Positions 45,696 to 54,480 of a stretch of 64,000 nt of DNA are shown piece after piece. The DNA is taken from the NCBI GenBank assembly GCA_964522105.1, contig CAZFVA010000007.1:1-64000 (forward strand), written 5' to 3'. Below the pieces are notes generated by a model. The model was not told where the DNA came from and did not search any database. It was given only the letters and a program-made list of their open reading frames with translations. Within the stretch, counting starts at the first letter, position 1. The number at the start of each line of letters is the position of its first letter. The position numbers and the translations under genes were made by a program. This DNA comes from JAGOFO01 sp964522105. Its GTDB lineage: Bacteria > Myxococcota_A > UBA9042 > DTJE01.

Positions 45696-46493
45696 CTAAT
45701 TAATCCTTACGACACTTCCGCGAACAGTCACAACGGCCGATGACTTCAACGTCGCGGGCCCTTCTGCCTGAATTCTGGCCGATCTTGACGCGCCGATGTC
45801 TGCCGACCCGGTCGCCTTGACCTTGAAATCAACGCAATCGACCGAAACGCTGCCTGCCGGTGCGCTGATCGATATGTCGCCCGTCTTTGACGCAATCTTG
45901 ATAGCGTTTCCAGACATATCAATGAAAATCGAATTACCCGAATCTGCATCGGCGATCGTGACGCCTTCAGCCCCCTTCACAGACGAAAGTTCGACCCGGT
46001 GGCCCTTCCGTTCGCCAGACGCGGCTGCCGTCTGATCTTCACCAACATCGGTCTGCATGACGATCCTGCAACCGCTGTCCATGTCTTCAATCTGAACTAC
46101 TCCGCCCGACCGTGACCGGATTGTAATAAAGCGCGAGGCGTCGTCGGCCTTGTGAACCGGCTTGTCCACGCCCGACCACAACGAACCGATTACGACCGGC
46201 CGCGACGGGTCACCGAATTCAAAAGCCAGCAGCACCTGATCATCATTCGCCGGAAGCACCGACACGCCCGATCCAGGACCGGCCATCGTCATCGCCACCC
46301 GCGCCCAGCAAGTCACGAAATCGCCTTCCCTGCCTGTCCTGCCCGACCTTTCCGAATGCGGCAGCCACGGAAGTCTGACCTTCACACGATGAAGTCCGTC
46401 CGGATCGGCATTGTCAACAACGACACCACAGACGACGCCATAAACAGGGGTGTTTACGCGATTCCAGATTGGCGGATTCATGAATTCAATCAA
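45696..46493 (-). CDS. phage baseplate V / VgrG-like spike protein
   Basis: There are 265 residues from TTG 46493 (ATG 46481 is an alternative). An OB-fold gp5/gpV domain opens the protein: 'YGVVCGVVVDNADPDGLHRVKVRLPWLP', 'WARVAMTMAGPGSGVSVLPANDDQVLLAFEFGDPSRPVVIGSLW'. A C-terminal beta-helix-like region follows ('IEDMDSGCRIVM', 'GNAIKIASKTGDISISAPAGSVSVDC', 'ATGSADIGAS'), as in the central spike of contractile injection systems. There is no gp27-like VgrG N-terminal domain. No tube, sheath, baseplate or ATPase genes are in the window. It lies 77 bases downstream of the M29-like gene on the same strand. Confidence 0.83.
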   Translation of the reverse strand: MIEFMNPPIWNRVNTPVYGVVCGVVVDNADPDGLHRVKVRLPWLPHSERSGRTGREGDFVTCWARVAMTMAGPGSGVSVLPANDDQVLLAFEFGDPSRPVVIGSLWSGVDKPVHKADDASRFITIRSRSGGVVQIEDMDSGCRIVMQTDVGEDQTAAASGERKGHRVELSSVKGAEGVTIADADSGNSIFIDMSGNAIKIASKTGDISISAPAGSVSVDCVDFKVKATGSADIGASRSARIQAEGPATLKSSAVVTVRGSVVRIN

Positions 46494-46570
46494 TTCAGTT
46501 TCCCCGGGATAATCAGTGCTGTGTTTCGGAATTTAAGTGTGGCTGTTGCCTGTCAGAACGCGGTCATCTG

Positions 46571-47734
46571 TCAGAACTGGAACACCCATTCATTGTCGCG
46601 GATCAGCACGACATCCGGCCGTTCATCAAGATGAATCGAGGCCAGTTCGACCCTGACGTGCGGCTGCATTTCAGGGATATAGACGCGATCGATGTGAATT
46701 ACTGCCGACGGACACGAAAAGCTGCCCGGTCCGACCTGCCCGCCGAAGTGGTCGCTGCGCCCGAAGGCGATATGAAGCCCCAGTTTTTCGTCAATCAGGA
46801 TCTCGCCAAGCGGCTTGACGCCAAAATCGGCCAGAACTCCGACACCAAGTTCAGCAATGTTACCGTATGCAGGCTCGGCCTGAAGGTGCTCCCGTTCGGC
46901 CTCGGCCGCCGGACCGTCCCCCATGACCTCAACCGCCCGATTCTGCTCGATCCTGTAAACAACGACCTCGTCATCAAACTGAACCGGCATCAAACCACGG
47001 CTTGCCGTCGGATCACCTTCAAGTTCACCTTCGTAAGGAACGATGTAGGCTTCACCGGACGGCAGATTGCCGACCTGACCCGGCTCGGGAAAACGCCCGC
47101 CGGACCTGTGCCCCATCCTGTACCGCAGATCCAGAAACAGCTTCATTTCAGACCGCGCCGCGCCCGGCTCCGTCCCCGCCACAGAAAAGCGGAACGTCGC
47201 CCCGGTCGCCGTATCAAGAATATCCGCCATCAGGTTGACCCGCCGGTTCACTTCAACGTAATCAAGCCGAAGCGCGTCGGTCATCGGACGACAGAATCCC
47301 GGCATTGTCGCGCCACGAATTCCGTACTGACGCGCCACAAGCTTAAGCGGGGCCGTCGCGGAAAACTCGGTCGGGGCAAGAATCATCGGCCTGTCGGCAA
47401 ACAAATCCGCAAACATCACCTGGTCTTTTTCATCCAGGTCATCTGCCGTAGCAGGAACCGTATCGGCAGTTACAAGCCAGGCACCTGGCGGCAATTCAGC
47501 GTTATTCATCCGGGGGTTACGGTACACGGCAAACTTGACGTCGTATCTTCCGGCACCTGAAAGCGCCCTAACCCACTCGGCCGCTATCAATCTGCGGTCG
47601 TACCAGTCCGGATTGTCCTGAATAACGGCATCAGGCAAATCCACCATTATCAAAAGGGCCCGTTCATCCGGCTTCGGCTGAAACACGCCTTTAATCAAAT
47701 CAACCAGCTCAACACCACTCAAATTCCCGGCCAT
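46571..47734 (-). CDS. M29-like (aminopeptidase T family) protein
   Basis: There are 387 residues from ATG 47734 (AAGGGGG 6 bases upstream). The C-terminal half has the M29 look: 'EPAYGNIAELGVGVLADFGVKPLGEILIDEKLGLHIAFGRSDHFGGQVGP...AVIHIDRVY', with His and Glu residues that bind the metal pair in the family. 'NLPSGEAYIVPYEGE' corresponds to the conserved 'NLP.GE...P' box. The N-terminal half is less conserved ('MVDLPDAVIQDNPDWYDRR'). The protein is probably cytoplasmic. Peptidase activity is inferred. It is adjacent to an orphan spike gene and may share its transcript. Confidence 0.75.
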   Translation of the reverse strand: MAGNLSGVELVDLIKGVFQPKPDERALLIMVDLPDAVIQDNPDWYDRRLIAAEWVRALSGAGRYDVKFAVYRNPRMNNAELPPGAWLVTADTVPATADDLDEKDQVMFADLFADRPMILAPTEFSATAPLKLVARQYGIRGATMPGFCRPMTDALRLDYVEVNRRVNLMADILDTATGATFRFSVAGTEPGAARSEMKLFLDLRYRMGHRSGGRFPEPGQVGNLPSGEAYIVPYEGELEGDPTASRGLMPVQFDDEVVVYRIEQNRAVEVMGDGPAAEAEREHLQAEPAYGNIAELGVGVLADFGVKPLGEILIDEKLGLHIAFGRSDHFGGQVGPGSFSCPSAVIHIDRVYIPEMQPHVRVELASIHLDERPDVVLIRDNEWVFQF

Positions 47735-47861
47735 GCCTGCCCCCTTAAACGGCTTCAACAAAAACAGGTACGCGCACGTGTCGCAACAAAGAACATCACG
47801 TTATCCACAACGATACAGCAGTCCGGAACCAGTCTCAATTATCAAATCCACGGAGGTCACC

Positions 47862-49841
47862 ATGAAGTCACCAGAACCAGCCGAAATGAAACGCTTTTCC
47901 GCCCTGAAGAACCAGACGATCGCGATGGTCCTGATGTTCGCGATCAACGCCATTCCCGGATGCTCCAACTATTCCCCCGACGAACCGGTCATCGCCGAGC
48001 TGCCCCCCATCGTCATGGCCGACTCGAATCAGGACAATCAGGACACCGCGAATCTGCCTGACGAAAATTCCGCCGGCGACACCGATGCGATCGAACACAC
48101 CGATGCCGGCTGGGAAGATTCAGCCGTGGCCGACGCTTCAGGCGATGCCGTTCCAGACGATGCGGCCGCCAGCGAAGAAACGGAACTTTCGATCGAATGT
48201 CCCGGTGGCTTCTATTGCGAATGCGACGGCCCGTCAGACTGCTATTCCAGCCTTTGCGCCCCGTTCACTGACCACAACCGCTGCACGGTAATGTGCTCGG
48301 ACGATGTCGGATGCGAAGATGACATGCTTTGCGCACCGTTTTCAGTATCCGGTCCCGACACAATTTACGCCTGCCTTTACAAATGGCCGACAGCCTGCCG
48401 ACCATGTGTTGATGACAAACAGTGCGAAGTCTCGTGGACAGGCTCTGACAGACAGCCGAAATGCATCAAGACTGCTGACAACGGCAGCTTCTGCGCACCT
48501 GTCTGCGACGACAACGACGACTGCCCGGCCGCGTATGTCTGCGTCCGGGAAAACCGAGGCCTTCAGGACACCGGATTCTGTTACCCCGATACCGGCGTCT
48601 GCCCGTGCAACGACTTCTGGCAACACACCGGATACGAAACAACTTGCGAAAACACGAATGAATTCGGCACCTGTACCGGATTAAGACTTTGCCAGGAACA
48701 GTGTCCGGCCATGGTGCCCGAAGCCGAAAAATGCGACGGGATTGATAACAATTGTGATGGACGCATTGACGAAGACCTTGATGGCAGGCCGTGTGACATT
48801 GTCGGCGAATGGGGTATCTGTCAGGGAAAATCGACGTGCGTCAACGGGGCCCCGGTCTGCCTTGGTGAAAAAGCCACAAAAGAAATATGCAACGGCGTTG
48901 ACGACGACTGCGACGGGCAGGTGGACGAAGACCTCGGTTCAACAGAATGCGGTATCGGGATCTGCAAAAAGATTGTCCCCGACTGCGTCAACGGCCGGCC
49001 CGTCTTCTGCAACGCTCAGGAAGGAATGCGACTGGAAACGTGCAACGGGGTTGACGACGACTGTGACGGCAGCACCGACGAAGACATGGGAAAAATCTTC
49101 TGCGGGACCGGCGAATGCGCCAGAAACGTACCGGCGTGCGCAGCAGGAAGACCGAACATCTGCATGCCTGGAACCCCTGCACTTTCAGAGCGTTGCGATG
49201 GTCTTGACAACAACTGTGATGGTCGGACGGACGAAGGCATCGCCGCCATGACGTGCGGCCAGGGGATATGCAGACATTCAGTGGCTGGATGTGTAAACGG
49301 CCACACAAACCAGTGCAACCCTTTCCAGGGAATGACGGCGGAAACATGCAACGGGCTTGATGACGACTGCGACGGCGAGTCAGACGACAACATCACTTCG
49401 TCGATTGACGGGTACGAGTCGAACCCGAACTGTGGATTCCCGAAAGACCTTGGCGTTATCTATGAAGGCGATGCGCAGATGGTTTTCAAAGCGACCGCCT
49501 ACCCCGGCACCGATATCGACTGGTTCAGGTTTACCGCAGCCGAAAAAGACCACAGTTGTGTCTGGGGAACTGACCAGGATTACAGCGTTACCATCTATAT
49601 GTTCGAACCGACCGGACCTGCGGTTGACGCCCGGATGGTCCTTGAGCTGTGGACCGATTCCTGCCAGAAACTTGCTTCTTCCAGCGTCAATGGCGCGGTG
49701 GCCGAACTGATTCAATACAAATGGGATGGCGAATGCGGACCGAACGATTCAAGATCATTCAGAATTAAAATTGCGCCGACCACGAAGGACGACGCACGCT
49801 GCCTGCCCTACACAGTTTATGTGTCGATGCGAAAAAATTGA
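47862..49841 (+). CDS. MopE-repeat, Cys-rich lipoprotein
   Basis: There are 659 residues from ATG 47862 (CGGAGG 5 bases upstream). The lipobox is IPGC, followed by an Asp/Glu-rich spacer of about 90 residues, then a Cys-rich region ('CPGGFYCECDGPSDC', 'CRPCVDDKQCEVSW'). Five MopE-type motifs follow, 'C(D/N)G(I/V/L)D(N/D)(N/D)CDG..DE(D/G)' at about residues 290-510, each with a 'CG.G.C' follow-on, and a C-terminal beta-sandwich like a pre-peptidase C-terminal domain. The Asp-rich repeats are putative metal-binding motifs found in Myxococcus and methanotroph MopE proteins. It is probably displayed on the surface. Confidence 0.85.
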   Translation: MKSPEPAEMKRFSALKNQTIAMVLMFAINAIPGCSNYSPDEPVIAELPPIVMADSNQDNQDTANLPDENSAGDTDAIEHTDAGWEDSAVADASGDAVPDDAAASEETELSIECPGGFYCECDGPSDCYSSLCAPFTDHNRCTVMCSDDVGCEDDMLCAPFSVSGPDTIYACLYKWPTACRPCVDDKQCEVSWTGSDRQPKCIKTADNGSFCAPVCDDNDDCPAAYVCVRENRGLQDTGFCYPDTGVCPCNDFWQHTGYETTCENTNEFGTCTGLRLCQEQCPAMVPEAEKCDGIDNNCDGRIDEDLDGRPCDIVGEWGICQGKSTCVNGAPVCLGEKATKEICNGVDDDCDGQVDEDLGSTECGIGICKKIVPDCVNGRPVFCNAQEGMRLETCNGVDDDCDGSTDEDMGKIFCGTGECARNVPACAAGRPNICMPGTPALSERCDGLDNNCDGRTDEGIAAMTCGQGICRHSVAGCVNGHTNQCNPFQGMTAETCNGLDDDCDGESDDNITSSIDGYESNPNCGFPKDLGVIYEGDAQMVFKATAYPGTDIDWFRFTAAEKDHSCVWGTDQDYSVTIYMFEPTGPAVDARMVLELWTDSCQKLASSSVNGAVAELIQYKWDGECGPNDSRSFRIKIAPTTKDDARCLPYTVYVSMRKN

Positions 49842-49843
49842 CC

Positions 49844-50374
49844 TTACCAGCCGTGGGAAATTGACCCGCCGAACCAGGCACCAACAATCAATACAGCGAT
49901 GGCCGCAATAATCAGCGCCATATACGCGCCTTTCAGTCCGCCGCTGACACGGTTCTGCACGACAAGACGCAAAACCAGCGCCGAGACGACCAGACCAAGG
50001 CCCACAAACATCAATGTCTGATGTTTTTCAATCAGCGGGAGCATTTTGGCATTGGCCGCAAACGCCCCTTCACGCATAAATCCGGTCAAAACGGCAGGCA
50101 GGAATGAAAGGACCGTCCCGATCAGCATCCACAGGCCAAGACTTGCGGCCGTGCGTGGCGCAGGTTTTGCGACATCGACAACTGGCTGCGGGGCGTCGGC
50201 CAAAGGCAAATCCGTGGCGGAAGGCAACGCCGACGACGACTTTGGCGGATGCTTTTTGACTCTTGGCGCCCTCAGACCAATAAGATCCAGAAACAAAACC
50301 GCAAAAAGCCAGCCAATCGGAAGATGGACGGCTATCAAATGTATATGACCGACGAACTGGATTACCTGGTTCAT
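49844..50374 (-). CDS. DUF2231-like integral membrane protein
   Basis: There are 176 residues from ATG 50374 (AGGA 8 bases upstream). 'VGHIHLIAVHLPIGWLFAVLFLDLIG' near the N-terminus, with conserved His residues in helix 1, matches DUF2231-type membrane domains that may bind haem or metal. Four hydrophobic helices are separated by a Pro/Ala-rich cytoplasmic or periplasmic loop (KHPPKSSSALPSATDLPLADAPQ). Its stop codon is two bases from the stop of the convergent MopE-repeat gene. Function unknown. Confidence 0.75.
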   Translation of the reverse strand: MNQVIQFVGHIHLIAVHLPIGWLFAVLFLDLIGLRAPRVKKHPPKSSSALPSATDLPLADAPQPVVDVAKPAPRTAASLGLWMLIGTVLSFLPAVLTGFMREGAFAANAKMLPLIEKHQTLMFVGLGLVVSALVLRLVVQNRVSGGLKGAYMALIIAAIAVLIVGAWFGGSISHGW

Positions 50375-50481
50375 AAATAAATCCTCATGTTTTCGTTGAA
50401 ATTGTACCACACATAACCGGGGATCTCGAAGCGGCCGGGACCGCCAGGCGGCCCGCGAATACCACCTGGCATCGTTTGGCG

Positions 50482-50487
50482 TATAAT
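50482..50487 (+). promoter_or_regulatory. -10 box (TATAAT) upstream of phosphofructokinase
   Basis: A perfect TATAAT lies 44 bases before the pfkA start. The -35 region (ATACCA) is weak. It is the only consensus-like -10 element I see in the divergent intergenic region 50375-50531. Confidence 0.45.
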
Positions 50488-50531
50488 AGGCCCCGACATC
50501 GCGGGTGTGACGCCATGCTGAAAGGAGAGCC

Positions 50532-51851
50532 ATGCACTCTTACTCGATTGATTATGTAAAACATGAAGACCTGGTCGTGGATTCGCTTGGGGAATGCAAA
50601 TACGATTCGCCGCTGAACGCCAGATATCTGGTCGATGAAGACGACAGAATCGCCTTGAATCCGGTGGTGACCGAGGTTGCGGGCAAAGTCAGCGGCATCG
50701 AAATGTCACCTTCGTTTGAACTGGCAGGGCCACGGGCGAAAATTTTCTTTGAACCACGGAAAGTTACGGCCGCAATAGTCACGTGCGGCGGACTGTGCCC
50801 CGGCCTTAATGACGTCATCCGCGCAATCGTCATCGCACTTGAACGGAACTACGGCGTACCAAGGATTCTTGGCTTCAGGTACGGATACAAGGGACTGACG
50901 CGGTCGGGCGGGTTTGAACCGATCATTCTGAACCGTGAGGTCGTAGACGACATCCACCAGAAAGGCGGAACAATTCTGGGGTCTTCGCGCGGTCCGAGAG
51001 AAGCTTCCGAGATGGTTGACCGGCTAGTCGAGGAAGGCATCGACATGCTTTTCACGATCGGTGGCGATGGCACTCAGCGCGGGGCGCAGACCATCGTTGA
51101 CGAAATCAAACGGCGCGGATTAAGCATCGCGGTCGTTGGCGTTCCCAAGACAATTGACAACGATATTGACCTGATATCAAAGAGTTTCGGGTTTGAAACG
51201 GCCGTTTCGATGTCACGGTCGGCAATTGAAGGCGCTCACACCGAGGCCAAAGGTCATTCAAGAGGCATCGGTCTGGTCAAATTGATGGGGCGCGAGTCAG
51301 GCTTCATTGCCGCCTTCGCGACGCTTGCCCACAGCGAAGTCAACGTGTGCCTGGTGCCGGAAGTGGAATTCAGACTGAAGGGCGAAAGCAGCCTGATTGA
51401 CTATCTGGAAAAACGGCTTCAGAACAGGCGCCATGCCGTCGTTGTTGTGGCTGAAGGGGCTGGCCAGAGTTATCTGGAAAGTAACGGCGGCGAAACCGAC
51501 CCGTCTGGAAACATAAAGCTTCAGGACATAGGAACGTATCTGGCGGCAGTCCTGAAAGAACACTTCAGCACCGGGCCGCTGGCTGCGAAAGTCGCCTACA
51601 TCGACCCGTCGTACATCATCAGATCAATGCCTGCCACTGCCAGCGATTCAGCCTTCTGTCTGCAGCTTGGACATTGCGCGGTGCACGCGGCGATGGCCGG
51701 AAGGACCGGAATGCTGGTCGGTTCATGGGCAGACCACTTCACCCATGTCCCGATTAAGGCAGCGGTCGGCAGACGCAGAAAGATAGATCCTGACGGAATG
51801 CTGTGGCAATACGTGCTTCAGGCCACCGGTCAGCCTTCAATGTCACTTTAG
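50532..51851 (+). CDS. pfkA: ATP-dependent 6-phosphofructokinase
   Basis: The product has 439 residues, with AAAGGAGA directly upstream. 'TCGGLCPGLNDVIRAIV' phosphate loop, 'GSSRGP', 'TIGGDGTQRGA' (GGDGT, not the GGDD of PPi-dependent enzymes), 'VGVPKTIDNDIDLISKSFGFETAV', and 'HSRGIGLVKLMGRESGFIA'. This is the long ATP-type PFK of the plant/spirochaete (TP0108-like) group. It commits fructose-6-phosphate to glycolysis, the fate of glucose released from starch. An N-terminal extension of about 80 residues is typical of this group. Confidence 0.93.
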   Translation: MHSYSIDYVKHEDLVVDSLGECKYDSPLNARYLVDEDDRIALNPVVTEVAGKVSGIEMSPSFELAGPRAKIFFEPRKVTAAIVTCGGLCPGLNDVIRAIVIALERNYGVPRILGFRYGYKGLTRSGGFEPIILNREVVDDIHQKGGTILGSSRGPREASEMVDRLVEEGIDMLFTIGGDGTQRGAQTIVDEIKRRGLSIAVVGVPKTIDNDIDLISKSFGFETAVSMSRSAIEGAHTEAKGHSRGIGLVKLMGRESGFIAAFATLAHSEVNVCLVPEVEFRLKGESSLIDYLEKRLQNRRHAVVVVAEGAGQSYLESNGGETDPSGNIKLQDIGTYLAAVLKEHFSTGPLAAKVAYIDPSYIIRSMPATASDSAFCLQLGHCAVHAAMAGRTGMLVGSWADHFTHVPIKAAVGRRRKIDPDGMLWQYVLQATGQPSMSL

Positions 51852-51864
51852 AAAGACATCAGAT

Positions 51865-53220
51865 TTACTTCAGTGTTTTCTTCGGGGGATGGGCGACCAT
51901 CGTGGCCAGGTGCGGCTTCTTTGCGCATTCACGTTCCCAGGCTCCAGCCCTTTCAAGATTCACGTAATCGGGTGACTGGAACGGGTATGTGAAGCGCATA
52001 TGTTCGTCGTACGTTCCATTCAGAATGGCGACGGCGTCTTCAATAATAACGCGTTCTTCGTCAGTCGGAATAACGTAGATTCTGACCGGCGAATCGGCCG
52101 TGCTGATATCCAGTTCTGCCGACCGGGTTCTGGCCATCGAGTTCTTCTCGTAGTCCATTTTGATCCCGAGACACTCAAGGCCGCGACAGACGCTTTCCCT
52201 GATATAAGCCGACATCTCGCCCACACCGGCGGTAAACACGAGCGCATCAACCCCGCCCGTTGCGGCAATATATCCGCCGATATACTTCTTCAGGCGATGA
52301 ACTTCCATGTCCAGGGCAAGCTGGGCCAGCTCGTCACCCTTACCAGCCGCAATTTCTTCATCACGACGATCGCAGTACTTACCTTCGGTAATTCCCAGCA
52401 CGCCGGACTTCTTGTTCAGCACTGAATTCATCTGCGACGGGGTCCAGCCTTCGCGCTCCATGACCATCAGATCGATAGCAGCGTCATGGTCGCCGGCGCG
52501 GGTTCCCATAATAAGACCCTCAAGCGGGGTCAGTCCCATTGACGTATCAAAGCTGACACCATTCTTGACGGCGTTGGCCGAGGCCCCGTTCCCGATATGA
52601 AGGGTAACCAGATTTGTTTCCAGCGGGGACTTGCCCAGAAGAGTCGCGGCCCTCTTGGCGCAATAAAGAAGCGACGTTCCGTGAAAACCATAACGACGCA
52701 CGCCGTACTTCAGATACCAGTCACGCGGAAGGGCATACATGAACGACTTTTCGGGCATCGTCTGGTGCCATGCCGTGTCCAGTACGGCCACCTGGGGAAC
52801 ATTCGGCATCACCTCAAGAGCAGCCTCGATACCCAGAACGTTCGGCGGGTTATGAAGCGGTGCCAGATCATAAAGTCCTTTGACCGTCTTGATGACTTCT
52901 TCATTAATAAGTACAGATTTAGTGAACTTTTCGCCGCCATGAACGACGCGATGACCGACCGCCGCGATGTCCGCAAGATCAGCAATGACGCCGTGTTCTT
53001 TGTCAACGAGTGTACCCAGAATCAACTTCATCGCCTCTTTATGGTCGGGGCACAGATGATCAATCTGGATGTTTTCGCCACCAAACCTGCTGAACTTAAT
53101 GAAGCTGCCGTCAATTCCGACGCGCTCGACAAGGCCGGAGCTCATCGTCAGGCTCTTTGCATAATCAAAAAGCTGATACTTCAAAGATGAACTTCCGGAA
53201 TTCAGTGAAAGCACTATCAT
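51865..53220 (-). CDS. ackA: acetate kinase
   Basis: The product has 451 residues: 'MIVLSLNSGSSSLKYQLF', 'VGHRVVHGGEKFT', 'VAVLDTAWHQTMP', 'RYGFHGTSLLY', 'NLVTLHIGNGASANAVKNG.SFDTSMGLTPLEGLIMGTRAGDHDAA', 'GVDALVFTAGVGEMSAYIRE'. It is longer than the usual 400 residues, with insertions and a C-terminal extension (YPFQSPDYVNLERAGAWERECAKKPHL). It converts acetyl phosphate and ADP to acetate and ATP. It follows pta by 57 bases and is convergent with pfkA with 13 bases between. Confidence 0.95.
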   Translation of the reverse strand: MIVLSLNSGSSSLKYQLFDYAKSLTMSSGLVERVGIDGSFIKFSRFGGENIQIDHLCPDHKEAMKLILGTLVDKEHGVIADLADIAAVGHRVVHGGEKFTKSVLINEEVIKTVKGLYDLAPLHNPPNVLGIEAALEVMPNVPQVAVLDTAWHQTMPEKSFMYALPRDWYLKYGVRRYGFHGTSLLYCAKRAATLLGKSPLETNLVTLHIGNGASANAVKNGVSFDTSMGLTPLEGLIMGTRAGDHDAAIDLMVMEREGWTPSQMNSVLNKKSGVLGITEGKYCDRRDEEIAAGKGDELAQLALDMEVHRLKKYIGGYIAATGGVDALVFTAGVGEMSAYIRESVCRGLECLGIKMDYEKNSMARTRSAELDISTADSPVRIYVIPTDEERVIIEDAVAILNGTYDEHMRFTYPFQSPDYVNLERAGAWERECAKKPHLATMVAHPPKKTLK

Positions 53221-53277
53221 TTCAATTCTCCCGTCAAGTCAGTCACGGTCGCCAGCATCGGCTGCCAACCAGTCAAT

Positions 53278-54288
53278 TCAGTTCCCGGCACCCGCCTGAA
53301 CTGCAGTTATGGTAACTACATTTACTATATCTTCGACTGAACAGCCACGCGACAAATCGTTAACAGGTTTACGCAGCCCCTGAAGGAAAGGCCCGATCGC
53401 GGACGCCTTCGCAAGGCGTTCAACAAGCTTGTACCCAATATTACCGGACTGAAGATCGGGGAACACCAGGACGTTTGCCTTACCGGCGACTGAGCTTCCA
53501 GGGGCTTTCAGCGTACCAACCTTCGGGACGATGGCGGCATCAAGCTGAAGTTCGCCGTCCAGATCAAGTTCCGGGGCAAGCAGCTTCGCAAGGCGGGTCG
53601 CTTCCACAACCTTGTCAACCAGCGGGTGTTTGGCGCTGCCCTTTGTCGAAAATGAAAGCATCGCGACGCGAGGCTCCATATCACACAGGACGCGGGCCGT
53701 TTCGGCCGACGACACGGCGATACCGGCAAGCTGCTCGGCATCAGGGTCCGGGGTCACGGCGCAATCAGCAAAAATGAAAAGTCCTTCCGAGCCGAATTCG
53801 CAGTCCGGCACAACCATTATAAAGGAAGACGAAACCGTCGTAATTCCGGGGGCCGTCTTGATAATCTGAAGAGCCGGCCGAATCGTGTCACCGGTCGAAT
53901 GGATGGCGCCGGACACAAGGCCGTCGGCGTCACCGGCGTAAACCATCATTGTGGCGAAGTACACCGGGTCGCGCATGATCTTGTCGGCATCGCACATCGT
54001 GACGCCCTTGGACTTTCTAAGTTCGTAGAACGTCTGCACATATCCGGCCAGAAGTTCAGATTTGTCAGGATCAATAATCTGGACGTCTTTGATATGGGCG
54101 TGTTCCAGGGCGGCGACTGCCCTGATTTCTTCTTCGCAGCCAATCAGGATAACGGTCGCAAGCTTTTCGCCGGCAATAATCCCGGCCGCCTTCAGAGTAC
54201 GGGGCTCGCTGCCTTCAGGAAGAACTATTCGCTTCAGGTTCTTACGCGCCCTGGTCTTGAACGAATTCATCAACTCAAACTGATGCAT
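53278..54288 (-). CDS. pta: phosphate acetyltransferase
   Basis: There are 336 residues from ATG 54288 (GAGG 6 bases upstream; a TTG two codons earlier is less well placed). This is the short Pta form: 'RIVLPEGSEPRTLKAAGIIAGEKLATVILIG', 'DADGLVSGAIHSTGDTIRPALQIIKTAPG', 'AVTPDPDAEQLAGIAVSSAETAR', 'VAMLSFSTKGSA', 'NVLVFPDLQSGNIGYKLVERLAKASAIGPFLQGLRKPVNDLSRGC'. It makes acetyl phosphate from acetyl-CoA. With ackA it gives overflow acetate and ATP. Confidence 0.95.
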   Translation of the reverse strand: MHQFELMNSFKTRARKNLKRIVLPEGSEPRTLKAAGIIAGEKLATVILIGCEEEIRAVAALEHAHIKDVQIIDPDKSELLAGYVQTFYELRKSKGVTMCDADKIMRDPVYFATMMVYAGDADGLVSGAIHSTGDTIRPALQIIKTAPGITTVSSSFIMVVPDCEFGSEGLFIFADCAVTPDPDAEQLAGIAVSSAETARVLCDMEPRVAMLSFSTKGSAKHPLVDKVVEATRLAKLLAPELDLDGELQLDAAIVPKVGTLKAPGSSVAGKANVLVFPDLQSGNIGYKLVERLAKASAIGPFLQGLRKPVNDLSRGCSVEDIVNVVTITAVQAGAGN

Positions 54289-54418
54289 ATCCAACCTCTT
54301 GATTACATCCGATGCTGCCGGATACCGGCAGAACTGCGCAGAGTTTAGCAGATCATTATGTTTTGGGGGATTGTCAAAATCACATCAAAAACCGTGGAAA
54401 ATTTGCATTTAGAACTGC

Positions 54419-54447
54419 TTGACACAAAGCCACAGCCGTTGTCAAAT
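54419..54447 (+). promoter_or_regulatory. promoter of the lipoprotein/beta-barrel operon
   Basis: A perfect TTGACA (54419-54424), 17 bases, then TCAAAT (54442-54447). The predicted start is about 27 bases before the lipoprotein ATG. The two boxes are part of an imperfect inverted repeat TTGACA...TTGTCAA. Confidence 0.5.
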
Positions 54448-54480
54448 GCCGTCGGAGCATATTTTCAGGGGGCTGTCCCG

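Noticed and set aside
45696..47734. Remnant prophage around the spike gene
   Set aside because: No integrase, capsid, terminase, tail tube or tRNA-flanking site is seen in the neighbourhood.
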